This document shows, in pieces, positions 40,542 through 50,212 of a stretch of DNA of 57,927 bases (position 1 is its first letter; every line of letters starts with the position of its first letter). The DNA comes from an uncultured Eubacteriales bacterium (GTDB taxonomy: Bacteria; Bacillota; Clostridia; Oscillospirales; Acutalibacteraceae). The stretch covers positions 1 through 57,927 of the forward strand of contig CAKSOL010000016.1 of assembly GCA_934477125.1 (NCBI GenBank), in the 5' to 3' direction. Both the position numbers and the translations under genes were made by a program. Below the pieces are notes generated by a model. The model ran no database searches. It saw only the letters and a list, made by a program, of their open reading frames with translations, and was not told the origin of the DNA.

Positions 40542-42512
40542 ATGAGTGAAACACAGGTAAAAAAGAACCGCAGCAGCTCTGCCGGAACCGGACAGAGCAG
40601 ATTCAATGCGCCGAAAAAGGCGGATATGTCAAACGCCAATAAGCTGGTAAATCGGGTCGTTAAAAGCGGATTTCCGGATTCCCAGAACGAAAAGAGCGCA
40701 GCCGGCGCGCCCGCCCGCAAGCCGGGACGTCCGAAATCCCAGTCTGCCGCTCAGGGAAATAAGACAGCCCGTTCAACTCAGAACGCAGCAAACACGGGCA
40801 AAACGAATAAACCGGCAGCGCGCGGCAGAAAACCGGGAAGTCATAATTCGAGAAAAAAGCCCCTGCGCATTATTCCGCTCGGCGGTCTCGGAGAAATCGG
40901 CAAGAATATGACGTTATACGAATATGACGGCGATATGTTCCTTGTTGACTGCGGAATGAGCTTTCCGGACGAGGACACTCCCGGAATAGATATTATCATT
41001 CCGGATTTTACGTATGTTCTCGAAAACAAGGATAAAATCAAGGGTTTGGTCGTAACTCACGGTCACGAGGACCATATAGGCGCTATTCCCTATCTTCTGC
41101 GCAGCTTTAATCTTCCTATATACGCTACCCGGCTTACAATAGGTCTTATTTCGGGAAAGCTCAAGGAGCACAGACTTTTGGCTGGAGCGCATCTCAATGT
41201 TATAAATCCGAGAGAAACGGTTACGCTCGGCAAGTTCAAGATAGAGTTTATTCATGTTAATCATTCCATTCCCGACGCGGTAGGCTTTGCAATAACCTGT
41301 CCAGCCGGTACGGTTATACACACCGGCGACTTCAAAATAGACACCACTCCGATAGATGATCAGGTTATAGATATTGCAAGATTTTCAGAATACGGAACGC
41401 GCGGTGTTCTCGCTCTGCTTTCCGATTCAACAAACGCCGAGCGTCCGGGATATACCGCCTCGGAAAGAATTGTCGGAGAATCCTTTTCAAAGCTTTTCCA
41501 GCAGGCGGACGGTCACAGGATAATAGTCGCTACATTTTCATCCAACATTCACCGCATACAGCAGATAATAGACGAGGCGGCGCATGTAGGCAGACGGGTT
41601 GCCGTTTCCGGGCGCAGTATGCTAAACGTTGTAAGCGTTGCAAGCGAGCTGGGGTATCTGAGAGTTCCGGAGGGAATACTCATAGATATCGATATGATAA
41701 AGAACTATCCCCCCGACAGGCTGGTTATCGTCACGACCGGCTCTCAGGGCGAGCCGCTTTCCGCGCTCCACCGCATAGCCTTTTCGGATCACCGTCAGGT
41801 TGAAATAATCCCCAATGATATGATAATAATTTCGGCAAACCCCATTCCGGGCAACGAAAAGCTCGTCGGAGGAGTTATAAACGAGCTTATGAAGCGCGGA
41901 GCGAACGTTGTTTACGAGAAAATGTATGACGTACACGTTTCGGGTCACGCCTGCCAGGACGAAATCAAGCTTATGACGGCGATAACCAAGCCGAAATTCT
42001 TTATTCCGCTGCACGGCGAGCAGAAGCACCTTTATAAGAACACTCTTGTTGCAAAGGCTATGGGTATTGATAAAAAGCACACGGTTATTGCCGAAAACGG
42101 CAGCGTTATAGAGCTTACCTCCGATTCCATTGCTATCGCCGATACTGTTCCGGCGGGGCGTGTTCTGGTTGACGGGCTCGGCGTCGGAGATGTCGGCAGC
42201 ATAGTTCTGCGCGACCGCAAGCATCTCGCGGAGGACGGCATAATTGTTGTTACGGTATCTATTGACAAGCACACCCATGAGGTTATCGCCGGACCGGACG
42301 TTGTTTCCCGCGGCTTTGTATTCGTTAAGGAATCCGAGGACCTTATGCGGAGAATAAACGAGCTTGTATGCGATATTCTCGAAAAATGCTACATTGCGAA
42401 CATTCGGGACTGGACAACGGTTAAAACAAAGATAAAGGACGGCGTTTCCCGCTTTATTTTCTCAAAAACCCATCGCAGCCCGATGATACTTCCTATTATA
42501 ATGGAAGTATAA
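40542..42512 (+). CDS. rnj: Ribonuclease J with long basic N-terminal extension
   Basis: RNase J (metallo-beta-lactamase/beta-CASP) of 656 residues, an endo- and 5'-exoribonuclease in mRNA turnover and rRNA maturation. The first about 105 residues are disordered and basic with an AT-hook-like core (KPGRPK) and a second GRKPG. The core begins at LRIIPLGGLGEIGKN and includes HGHEDHIGAIPY (zinc ligands) and the beta-CASP motif SGHACQDE. ATG at 40542 has GGAGG 11 bases upstream; the in-frame ATG at 40524 overlaps that site. It heads rnj-rplI-dnaB-tilS-hpt-ftsH. Confidence 0.96.
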   Translation: MSETQVKKNRSSSAGTGQSRFNAPKKADMSNANKLVNRVVKSGFPDSQNEKSAAGAPARKPGRPKSQSAAQGNKTARSTQNAANTGKTNKPAARGRKPGSHNSRKKPLRIIPLGGLGEIGKNMTLYEYDGDMFLVDCGMSFPDEDTPGIDIIIPDFTYVLENKDKIKGLVVTHGHEDHIGAIPYLLRSFNLPIYATRLTIGLISGKLKEHRLLAGAHLNVINPRETVTLGKFKIEFIHVNHSIPDAVGFAITCPAGTVIHTGDFKIDTTPIDDQVIDIARFSEYGTRGVLALLSDSTNAERPGYTASERIVGESFSKLFQQADGHRIIVATFSSNIHRIQQIIDEAAHVGRRVAVSGRSMLNVVSVASELGYLRVPEGILIDIDMIKNYPPDRLVIVTTGSQGEPLSALHRIAFSDHRQVEIIPNDMIIISANPIPGNEKLVGGVINELMKRGANVVYEKMYDVHVSGHACQDEIKLMTAITKPKFFIPLHGEQKHLYKNTLVAKAMGIDKKHTVIAENGSVIELTSDSIAIADTVPAGRVLVDGLGVGDVGSIVLRDRKHLAEDGIIVVTVSIDKHTHEVIAGPDVVSRGFVFVKESEDLMRRINELVCDILEKCYIANIRDWTTVKTKIKDGVSRFIFSKTHRSPMILPIIMEV

Positions 42513-42548
42513 AGGCATTACCGAAAACCTATCGAAAGGAAGATAAAT

Positions 42549-42989
42549 ATGAAAGTAGTATTACTTGCAGACGTTAAAGGAAAAGGAAAAAAGGGCGAGC
42601 TTTGCCAGGTATCGGACGGATACGCGAGAAATTTCCTTTTCCCGAAAAATCTTGCGGTTCCGGCGGATAACGCCGCTCTTTCGGAGCTGAAAAGCCGCGA
42701 GGAGTCTAAGGAGCACCACCGTCAGGAGGAAATCGAGGAGGCGCGCAGCGCCGCCGCCAAGCTTAACGGGAAAAGCGTTACCCTGCACGCCAAGGCCGGT
42801 ACCGGCGGCAGGCTGTTCGGCAGCGTTACCTCAAAGGAGGTTGCCGAGGAAATCGGCAGAACGCTTGGCGTTGAGATAAATCACAAAAAAATGCAAATGA
42901 GCGATATTAAAAACTTCGGAGAGTATACGGCGGAGGTACGTCTATATCAGGGAATAACCGCCAAGCTCACGGTTAAGGTTACGGAGTAA
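42549..42989 (+). CDS. rplI: 50S ribosomal protein L9
   Basis: L9 of 146 residues, two-domain protein at the base of the L1 stalk. The N-terminal signature KGKGKKGELCQVSDGYARNFLFP and central long helix are clear; the C-terminal domain ends with LTVKVTE. It starts 36 bases after rnj and ends 4 bases before dnaB, as in many Firmicutes where rplI and dnaB are adjacent. Confidence 0.98.
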   Translation: MKVVLLADVKGKGKKGELCQVSDGYARNFLFPKNLAVPADNAALSELKSREESKEHHRQEEIEEARSAAAKLNGKSVTLHAKAGTGGRLFGSVTSKEVAEEIGRTLGVEINHKKMQMSDIKNFGEYTAEVRLYQGITAKLTVKVTE

Positions 42990-42993
42990 AATT

Positions 42994-44364
42994 ATGCCTA
43001 ACGAACAGGTTATATACGACCTGGACGGCGTTCGGCAGCCCTATTCCGTCGAAGCGGAGCAGGCTGTTTTAGGTTCAATTCTCGTTGACCCTAAGGCTTT
43101 GAACGATATTGCCGTTCAGATGAAAGCGGAATATTTCTATATCCCTCAGCACAGGGAGATATACGCGGCGCTGTCATCAATGTATGAAATGAGTCAGACT
43201 ATTGACTTTGTTTCCCTGCTTGAAAAGCTTAAAAGAGACGGCGTTTATGACGAGGCGGGCGGAAAGGCATACCTTACGCAGCTCGCTCAGACAGTTCCCT
43301 CGGCGGCAAATGTTCTTACATATGTCGCCATAGTCAGGGAGCGCTATTATGCACGCGCTCTGCTCAACGCCGCTCAGAGCATTATCAAGGATATAAACGA
43401 AAATTCCCGCGATTCCGACGCTCTGCTTGCGGCAGCCGAGCAAAAAATATACGACATCCGTTCGGGGCGCGAGGTCAGCGGACTGACTCACATCAAGACT
43501 GTTATAGCCGATGAAACCTATGACCGGCTTGCGAAAATGACCGACCCGGAAACCCGCAACGACTACATCGGAGTTCCCTGCGGAATAGGCGAGCTTGACA
43601 AAATGATTACCGGTCTGAACCGCTCCGACCTTATTATTCTCGGAGCGCGCCCCGGTATGGGAAAGACCTCGTTTGCGCTCAATATTGCCCGCAATGTGGC
43701 AGTAAACGCCGGAAAAACGGTATGCTTTTTCTCGCTTGAAATGACCCGCGACCAGTTAGCGCAGCGTATGCTCTCAAGCGAGGCGGGAATAAAAAGCGAA
43801 AAGCTGAGAACGGGACTGCTCGAACCGGACGAATGGACAAGGCTTGCCCAAGCCGGAGACAACCTTTCAAAAAGCGAGATATACTTTGACGAAACCTCAA
43901 CCATAACCGTTCCCGAAATGAAAGCTAAGCTGCTGAGAATGAAAAAGGTTGACCTCGTTATTATAGACTATCTCGGACTTATGAAGGCGGCTAAAAAAAC
44001 CGAGGGACGCGTTCAGGAGGTTTCGGAAATAACCCGAAATCTGAAAATAATGGCGAAAGAGCTTAAAATACCGGTTATTGCCTGCGCTCAGCTCTCCCGC
44101 GGAACAGAAACCAAGGGAAAATCCCATAAGCCGGCGCTTTCCGACCTGAGAGAATCCGGCTCTATCGAGCAGGACGCCGATATTGTTCTGTTCCTCTACC
44201 GCGACACCTATTATGACAACGAAAAGGATGAGGGTGACGACCGCAGCGACCCGACCTCCGCCGAATGTATAGTGGCGAAAAACCGCCACGGCGAAATCGG
44301 CACCGTAAAGCTGCATTGGGACGGTCAGTTTACCCGTTTCACATCGGTGGATCATTTCAGATGA
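42994..44364 (+). CDS. dnaB: Replicative DNA helicase DnaB
   Basis: Hexameric replication-fork helicase of 456 residues. N-terminal DnaB domain (QPYSVEAEQAVLGSILVD), linker, RecA-like core with Walker A GARPGMGKTSFALN, Walker B LVIIDYLGLM, and ADIVLFLYRD near the end. No intein is visible. Its stop overlaps the tilS start (ATGA). Confidence 0.98.
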   Translation: MPNEQVIYDLDGVRQPYSVEAEQAVLGSILVDPKALNDIAVQMKAEYFYIPQHREIYAALSSMYEMSQTIDFVSLLEKLKRDGVYDEAGGKAYLTQLAQTVPSAANVLTYVAIVRERYYARALLNAAQSIIKDINENSRDSDALLAAAEQKIYDIRSGREVSGLTHIKTVIADETYDRLAKMTDPETRNDYIGVPCGIGELDKMITGLNRSDLIILGARPGMGKTSFALNIARNVAVNAGKTVCFFSLEMTRDQLAQRMLSSEAGIKSEKLRTGLLEPDEWTRLAQAGDNLSKSEIYFDETSTITVPEMKAKLLRMKKVDLVIIDYLGLMKAAKKTEGRVQEVSEITRNLKIMAKELKIPVIACAQLSRGTETKGKSHKPALSDLRESGSIEQDADIVLFLYRDTYYDNEKDEGDDRSDPTSAECIVAKNRHGEIGTVKLHWDGQFTRFTSVDHFR

Positions 44365-45665
44365 TAAAAGGAAAAATTTTAAAGCAAATAAGGGACTGCG
44401 ATATGCTTTCCTCCTCACGGAGGATTACTGTCGCGCTTTCGGGAGGAGCGGATTCCGTCGCCCTTCTTTATGCTCTGCTCGGTCTGCAAAACGAGCTTGG
44501 CATAACCGTTTCTGCCGCTCATCTCAACCATATGATACGCGGCGCGGAGGCGGACAGGGACGAAAGGTTTGTGCGAAGTCTTTGCGAAAGTCTTAAAATA
44601 CCGCTGACAGTGGAACGCGAGGACGTTCCGGCGCTGGCTGAGAAAACCGGGCAGAGCCTTGAGCTTGCCGCAAGGCAGGCGCGCTACGGTTTTTTTGAAA
44701 GCAAAATTCCGGACGGGCTTATTGCTACGGCGCATACGGCGAGCGACCAGCTCGAAACCGTTCTTCTCAATCTGACCCGCGGAACAGGACCGGACGGGCT
44801 TTGCGGAATACCTGCGGTAAGGGGCAGGATAATCCGTCCGCTGCTCAGCTGCACAAGGGCGGAAATAGAAGATTACTGCCGGGAAAACGGACTGCGGTTC
44901 GTTACCGACAGCACAAATCTTTCCGACGATTACACCCGCAACCGGCTGCGGCATCTGGTTATTCCTCAATTAAAGGAGATAAACCCCGCGGTTGAGACAG
45001 CGGCGGCGCGCTGCGCAAAATTCTGCTCCGAGGAAAGAGAATATCTCGACAGAATTTCAAACGGAATTTTAAAGTCCGCTCTGCGCGGCGGCGGGCTGGA
45101 CATAACGGCTTTAAAAGAGCTTGACCGGGCGGCTGCAAAACGGGTTCTGCGCCTGTTCACCGCGCAGTTTTATTCCGACAACGACGCCTTTCATACCGAA
45201 AGGCTTTTAGAGCTTTGCAAAAACGGCGGGAAATGCAGCTTGCCAAACGGACTTTTTGCCGTTTGCAGGGATAATACGCTTACAATCACAGACGGCAGGA
45301 TTAAAAAAGTGCGTTTTATCACCGAAATTTCGGAAGAAAACACCGATTTTTCAAAAGACACAAAAAAAATTCATAATTTGTTATTAAATAACGCGTTAGA
45401 CTATGATAAAATAGTAGGCAAATTGATAGTCCGTTCGCGGCTTCCTGGAGATAAGCTCCGTTTGAGGAAATCCGGATGCACAAAAACTCTGAAAAAGCTC
45501 TACAATGAGTTTTCGGTACCGTTGGATGAACGCGAAAATCTGCCGGTCGTATGCGATGATTGCGGAATTGTATGGATATACTCCATAGGAACCGCCGAAC
45601 GCTGCGCGGTTACGTTAAAAACAAAAAGGATTGCAAGATTTTCTGTTATTAAACAGGACTTTTAA
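44361..45665 (+). CDS. tilS: tRNA(Ile)-lysidine synthetase
   Basis: TilS of 434 residues converts C34 of the CAU-anticodon tRNA-Ile to lysidine using ATP. P-loop SGGADSVALLY at residues 28-38, AHTASDQLETVLLNL (family HxxDDxxET variant), TRNRLRH, and a C-terminal domain with RSRLPGDKLRLR. ATG at 44361 overlaps dnaB by 4 bases. The order tilS-hpt-ftsH is the conserved Firmicutes arrangement. Confidence 0.96.
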   Translation: MIKGKILKQIRDCDMLSSSRRITVALSGGADSVALLYALLGLQNELGITVSAAHLNHMIRGAEADRDERFVRSLCESLKIPLTVEREDVPALAEKTGQSLELAARQARYGFFESKIPDGLIATAHTASDQLETVLLNLTRGTGPDGLCGIPAVRGRIIRPLLSCTRAEIEDYCRENGLRFVTDSTNLSDDYTRNRLRHLVIPQLKEINPAVETAAARCAKFCSEEREYLDRISNGILKSALRGGGLDITALKELDRAAAKRVLRLFTAQFYSDNDAFHTERLLELCKNGGKCSLPNGLFAVCRDNTLTITDGRIKKVRFITEISEENTDFSKDTKKIHNLLLNNALDYDKIVGKLIVRSRLPGDKLRLRKSGCTKTLKKLYNEFSVPLDERENLPVVCDDCGIVWIYSIGTAERCAVTLKTKRIARFSVIKQDF

Positions 45666-45681
45666 GGGGGATAATAATTCT

Positions 45682-46227
45682 ATGTCTATCAGAGACGATG
45701 TTGAACGTATACTCGTTTCAGAGGACGAGCTGCGCGATATCTGCCGCAGGCTCGGAGAACAAATTTCAAAGGATTATGCAGGAAAGCGGCTGCTGCTTGT
45801 CAGCGTGCTGAAAGGCGCGGTTGTCTTTATGTCCGATCTTCTCAGAGAAATAACCTGCGACTGCCAAATTGATTTTATGGCGGTATCGTCTTACAGCGGC
45901 ACTAAAACCACAGGAGTGGTAAAATTTAAAAAAGACCTTGACATCAATCCCGAAGGCTGTGATATTCTGCTCGTTGAGGATATTCTTGACAGCGGAATTA
46001 CTCTTTCCTATCTCAAAAGGGTACTGGCTGACCGCAATGCCGCAAGTATCCGCGTCTGTACTCTCCTCGACAAGCCCGGCAACCGCCAGGCGGATATCAG
46101 CGCGGACTATGTCGGAAAGGTCATTCCGGACGAGTTTGTTATAGGCTACGGGTTGGATTATAATGAAAAATACAGAAATCTGCCCTTTGTTGGCGTGCTG
46201 GCACGGCGGGTTTATGCCGACCGGTAG
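45682..46227 (+). CDS. hpt: Hypoxanthine phosphoribosyltransferase
   Basis: Purine-salvage enzyme of 181 residues making IMP or GMP from hypoxanthine or guanine with PRPP. PRPP loop ILLVEDILDSGITLSY, SVLKGAVVF at the pyrophosphate site, and VGKVIPDEFVIGYGLDY near the end. ATG at 45682 follows AGGGGG. Confidence 0.97.
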   Translation: MSIRDDVERILVSEDELRDICRRLGEQISKDYAGKRLLLVSVLKGAVVFMSDLLREITCDCQIDFMAVSSYSGTKTTGVVKFKKDLDINPEGCDILLVEDILDSGITLSYLKRVLADRNAASIRVCTLLDKPGNRQADISADYVGKVIPDEFVIGYGLDYNEKYRNLPFVGVLARRVYADR

Positions 46228-46241
46228 GAAAGGAGAAAATC

Positions 46242-48053
46242 TTGGATAAGAAAATGAGAAATGTGCTGCTGTGTATTCTTGCGGCGTGCGTTATGCTGTT
46301 TGCGTTATTCGCGCTTTCAAGAATGTCCGGCACCACTCAGGTGAAATATTATGAGATCGTCAACCTTTTCAAAGAGGATGAAATTTCCGATTTCACCCTG
46401 AATATGTACAGCGGAGAGCTGGCATATCAGAAGCGCGGTGAAAGCAACCGGGTGTATAAGTACAATGTCGCAAGCCCGTCGTATCTGCTCAATGATATCG
46501 ACGAATACCTTGACAAAAACGATATTAAATACGACCTGAAGAGCGGCGGTCAGGCGTCCTGGCTTATGAGCCTTCTTCCCACTCTGCTTGCCTTCGGAAT
46601 TATGGTGTTCTTCCTCGTTATCGTTATGAGACGTATGAACTCAACGATGGGAACCGACAAAACACTCGGCTTCGGCAAGGCGAAGGTTCGCAAATCGGAC
46701 GAGCGGAAGAAAACCACATTTGCCGACGTTGCCGGCGCGGATGAGGAAAAAGAGGAAATGTCCGAAATTGTCGACTTCCTCAAAAATCCGAAAAAGTATA
46801 ACGAGCTCGGCGCTAAAATCCCGAAAGGCGTTCTGCTTGTCGGCCCTCCGGGAACCGGTAAAACTTTGCTCGCACGCGCTGTTGCAGGAGAGGCGGACGT
46901 TCCGTTCTTCTCAATCTCCGGTTCGGACTTCGTTGAAATGTTCGTCGGAGTCGGTGCGTCCCGCGTAAGAGACCTGTTCGGAGAGGCTAAGAAAAACGCT
47001 CCGTCTATAATATTCATTGACGAAATAGACGCAGTCGGCCGCCAGCGCGGAGCCGGCTTGGGCGGAGGTCATGACGAGCGCGAGCAAACCCTCAACCAGA
47101 TGCTGGTTGAAATGGACGGCTTCGGAACAAACGAGGGCGTTATCGTTATGGCAGCAACAAACCGCCCCGATATTCTTGACCGCGCGCTGCTGCGTCCCGG
47201 ACGTTTTGACCGTCAGATAACCGTAAGCTACCCGGATGTTAAGGGCAGAGAAGAAATCTTAAAGGTTCATTCACGCGGCAAGCCCTTAGGACCGGACGTT
47301 AATCTTGCCACTATCGCCAAATCCACTTCCGGCTTTACCGGAGCGGATCTTGCCAATCTTCTCAATGAGGCAGCGCTGCTCGCCGTTCGCCATAAGCGCA
47401 AGGCAATAACTCAGGAGGAGATTGAGGAGGCTACCATAAAGGTAGTTATGGGAACGGAAAAGAAATCCCATATCGTTAAGGATAAGGACAAAATGCTCAC
47501 CTCCTATCACGAGGCAGGACACGCAGTTGTATCCTACTTCCTGCCGACTCAGGACCCCGTTCATCAGATTTCGATTATTCAGCGCGGTATGGCGGCAGGC
47601 TATACGATGTATCTTCCTATCGAGGAAAAAGGACATACCTCCCGCAATCAGATACTTGAAAACATTTGCTCTCTGCTCGGAGGCAGAGCGGCTGAGCAGC
47701 TCACTCAGGACGATGTCTGCACAGGCGCTTCAAATGATATCGACCGCGCAACCGAGCTTGCCCGTAAAATGGTTACTAAGTTCGGTATGAGCAGCAAGCT
47801 CGGTCTTGTAACCTACGGTCACGATAACAACGAAGTATTCCTGGGACGCGATTTTTCATCGACTCCGAATTATTCCGAAAAAACCGCGGCTATGATAGAC
47901 GAGGAAATCGAATCTATCGTTATGTCGCAGTATAATCGCGCTATTGAGCTGCTCAATAAGGCAATGCCCAAGCTTCACGAGGTTGCGAAGGTTCTTTTTG
48001 AGGAAGAAAAGATATCGGGCGACCGTTTCCGCGAGATTATGGAAGAGAAATAA
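46242..48053 (+). CDS. ftsH: ATP-dependent zinc metalloprotease FtsH
   Basis: Membrane-bound AAA+ protease of 603 residues for quality control. Two transmembrane helices (about 8-27 and 108-128) flank an extracytoplasmic domain. The AAA module has GPPGTGKT and IIFIDEIDAVG; arginine-finger segment RPGRFDRQI; protease site HEAGHAV plus the later acidic zinc ligand. TTG at 46242 has AAGGAG six bases upstream; ATG at 46254 is the alternative. Confidence 0.97.
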   Translation: MDKKMRNVLLCILAACVMLFALFALSRMSGTTQVKYYEIVNLFKEDEISDFTLNMYSGELAYQKRGESNRVYKYNVASPSYLLNDIDEYLDKNDIKYDLKSGGQASWLMSLLPTLLAFGIMVFFLVIVMRRMNSTMGTDKTLGFGKAKVRKSDERKKTTFADVAGADEEKEEMSEIVDFLKNPKKYNELGAKIPKGVLLVGPPGTGKTLLARAVAGEADVPFFSISGSDFVEMFVGVGASRVRDLFGEAKKNAPSIIFIDEIDAVGRQRGAGLGGGHDEREQTLNQMLVEMDGFGTNEGVIVMAATNRPDILDRALLRPGRFDRQITVSYPDVKGREEILKVHSRGKPLGPDVNLATIAKSTSGFTGADLANLLNEAALLAVRHKRKAITQEEIEEATIKVVMGTEKKSHIVKDKDKMLTSYHEAGHAVVSYFLPTQDPVHQISIIQRGMAAGYTMYLPIEEKGHTSRNQILENICSLLGGRAAEQLTQDDVCTGASNDIDRATELARKMVTKFGMSSKLGLVTYGHDNNEVFLGRDFSSTPNYSEKTAAMIDEEIESIVMSQYNRAIELLNKAMPKLHEVAKVLFEEEKISGDRFREIMEEK

Positions 48054-48061
48054 CCAAATTA

Positions 48062-48096
48062 CCTCCCCGCATTTTCGGTGCCGGGGAGGATTTTTG
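48062..48096 (+). terminator. Terminator after ftsH
   Basis: CCTCCCCG/CGGGGAGG hairpin followed by ATTTTTG, closing the rnj-ftsH operon. Confidence 0.85.
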
Positions 48097-48128
48097 CTTG
48101 CAGATTTTAAAAAGGATTTTTAAGGGAA

Positions 48129-49463
48129 ATGGATAAATATACGCAGATGACCGAAACCCCGGTGCGGCGGCTTGTAACGCGGCTTGCGGTTCCTACGGTC
48201 ATAAGTATGCTTGTTACAACATTTTACAATATGGCGGATACATATTTTGTAAGCCGCCTTAACAATACGAGCGCAACCGGAGCGGTAGGAGTTGTTTTTC
48301 CGCTTATGGCGTTCATTCAGGCAGTCGGTTTCTTTTTCGGTCAGGGCAGCGGAAATTTTATTTCCCGTTCGCTCGGAGCCGGAGAGGATGAACGCGCGAA
48401 ACGAATGTCGTCCACCGGTTTTTACAGCTCTCTCGCGGCAGGAATACTGATTGCGCTTACGGGCTTTATTATATTAAAGCCGCTTGCATATATTCTCGGA
48501 GCCACCGATACGATTTATCCGTTTGCGAGAGATTATCTCGCGGTTATTCTGCTCGGAACGCCGTTTATATGCTGTTCGTTTGTTTTGAATAACCAGCTCA
48601 GGTTTCAGGGTAACGCCGCTTTTGCAATGGTCGGTATTATGACCGGCGCTATTCTCAACTGCATACTCGACCCCCTGTTTATAGAGGTCGTCGGTATGGG
48701 AGTTACCGGAGCGGCGGCAGCTACCTCTGTCAGCCAGGCGGTCAGCTTTTTCCTGCTGCTTATCGGATGCCGCCGCAGCGGCGGAGTGTTTCCCAAAATA
48801 AAATATTTTACTCCGCGCCGGGAATACTTTTTTGCAATGTTCAACGGCGGCGCACCCTCGCTCGCAAGGCAGGGCATTGCGGCTGTCGCCTCGGTTCTGA
48901 TGAACATTGTGGGAGGGAGCTTCGGAGATTACGCAATAACGGCGATGACCGTTTGCTCAAAGATAACTATGTTCTTCAATTCTGCAATGATAGGCTTCGG
49001 GCAGGGCTTTCAGCCGGTCTGCGGTTTTAATTACGGCGCAGGAAAATATGACCGTGTAAAAAAGGCATTTTGGTTCAGTGTGCGCGTAACCTTTATATTC
49101 CTGCTGATTCTTTCAGGCGTAGGCATTGCTTTTTCCCGTCAGCTCGTCTCTGTTTTTTCCGATGACCCGCTGGTTATCGGTTTCGGAATACCCGCTCTGC
49201 GGTTTATGTGTATATCCTTCCCGTTTAATTCCTTTACCGTTATGTCAAATATGCTGATGCAGACTATCGGCAAGGGTGTCCGGGCAACTATTGTCGCCGT
49301 AACCCGGCAGGGACTTGCCCTCATGCCTATTATGCTGATTTTATGGCGCTTTTTCGGAGCGGCAGGCTTTCAGTCGTCTCAGATGTGGGCGGATTTCGCC
49401 GCGTTCCTGATAAGTATTCCGCTGACGGTAAGCGTTTTGCGCGAAATGAAAACGGAGGGTTGA
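48129..49463 (+). CDS. MATE family efflux transporter
   Basis: Polytopic exporter of 444 residues with 12 predicted helices in two MatE halves (NMADTYFVSRLNNTSATGAVG; FGQGFQPVCGFNYGAGKYDRV). Members extrude cationic drugs or metabolites using Na+ or H+ gradients; substrate unknown. Starts with purine-rich AAGGGAAATGG. It ends 3 bases before the methyltransferase gene. Confidence 0.94.
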   Translation: MDKYTQMTETPVRRLVTRLAVPTVISMLVTTFYNMADTYFVSRLNNTSATGAVGVVFPLMAFIQAVGFFFGQGSGNFISRSLGAGEDERAKRMSSTGFYSSLAAGILIALTGFIILKPLAYILGATDTIYPFARDYLAVILLGTPFICCSFVLNNQLRFQGNAAFAMVGIMTGAILNCILDPLFIEVVGMGVTGAAAATSVSQAVSFFLLLIGCRRSGGVFPKIKYFTPRREYFFAMFNGGAPSLARQGIAAVASVLMNIVGGSFGDYAITAMTVCSKITMFFNSAMIGFGQGFQPVCGFNYGAGKYDRVKKAFWFSVRVTFIFLLILSGVGIAFSRQLVSVFSDDPLVIGFGIPALRFMCISFPFNSFTVMSNMLMQTIGKGVRATIVAVTRQGLALMPIMLILWRFFGAAGFQSSQMWADFAAFLISIPLTVSVLREMKTEG

Positions 49464-49466
49464 TTT

Positions 49467-50207
49467 ATGTACAGCGGATTGTCTTTGGTTTACGACCGCC
49501 TTATGGCTGACGCCGACTATCCTAAAAGAACCGCAGAGCTGCTGCGGCTGTTTGAAAAATATGACCGCAAGCCGACGCTGCTGCTCGACCTTGCCTGCGG
49601 AACAGGCGGATTTTCAAACGAAATGGCAAAGCGCGGTATTCAGGTAATAGGCGTTGACATATCGCCCGAAATGCTGAGTATCGCCGGTTCGCGCTCGCAG
49701 GAGCTGGGGCTTGAAATTCTTTATCTCTGCCAGAATGCCGCCGAGCTTGACCTTTACGGAACGGTTGACGGCGCAATATGCTGTATGGACAGCTTAAACC
49801 ACATAACCGATTACAAAACGCTTTGCCGGGCAATCAAAAGGGCATCGCTGTTTTTAGAGCCTGGCAGACTGTTCATTTTCGACGTCAACACCCTTTACAA
49901 GCACAAAACCGTACTCGGAAACAACACGTTTGTTCTTGAGGAAAACGGAGTTTACTGCGTATGGGACAATGAATATGACCCCCGGCGGCACATAACAACC
50001 GCCGCGCTGGACTTTTTTTCAGAGCAGCCCGACGGGCGTTACGAGCGCTCCGGAGATACCGTTGAAGAACGGTACTATTCCCCTGCCCTGCTCAAAAAAG
50101 CGATTTCGGCGGCGGGGCTTGAAATACTATCGGTATGCGGAGAGTTTACCGATTGCGCGCCGCAAAAGAATTGTGAACGCGCGGTATATATTACAAGAAA
50201 GGTTTGA
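49467..50207 (+). CDS. Class I SAM-dependent methyltransferase
   Basis: Methyltransferase of 246 residues with MYSGLSLVYDRLMADADY at the N-terminus and SAM motif I LLDLACGTGGFSNEM near residue 38. The YDRLM opening is typical of a widespread Firmicutes group of unknown substrate. Located between a MATE exporter and hslO on the same strand with tiny gaps, so probably one operon. Confidence 0.9.
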   Translation: MYSGLSLVYDRLMADADYPKRTAELLRLFEKYDRKPTLLLDLACGTGGFSNEMAKRGIQVIGVDISPEMLSIAGSRSQELGLEILYLCQNAAELDLYGTVDGAICCMDSLNHITDYKTLCRAIKRASLFLEPGRLFIFDVNTLYKHKTVLGNNTFVLEENGVYCVWDNEYDPRRHITTAALDFFSEQPDGRYERSGDTVEERYYSPALLKKAISAAGLEILSVCGEFTDCAPQKNCERAVYITRKV

Positions 50208-50212
50208 TAAAT

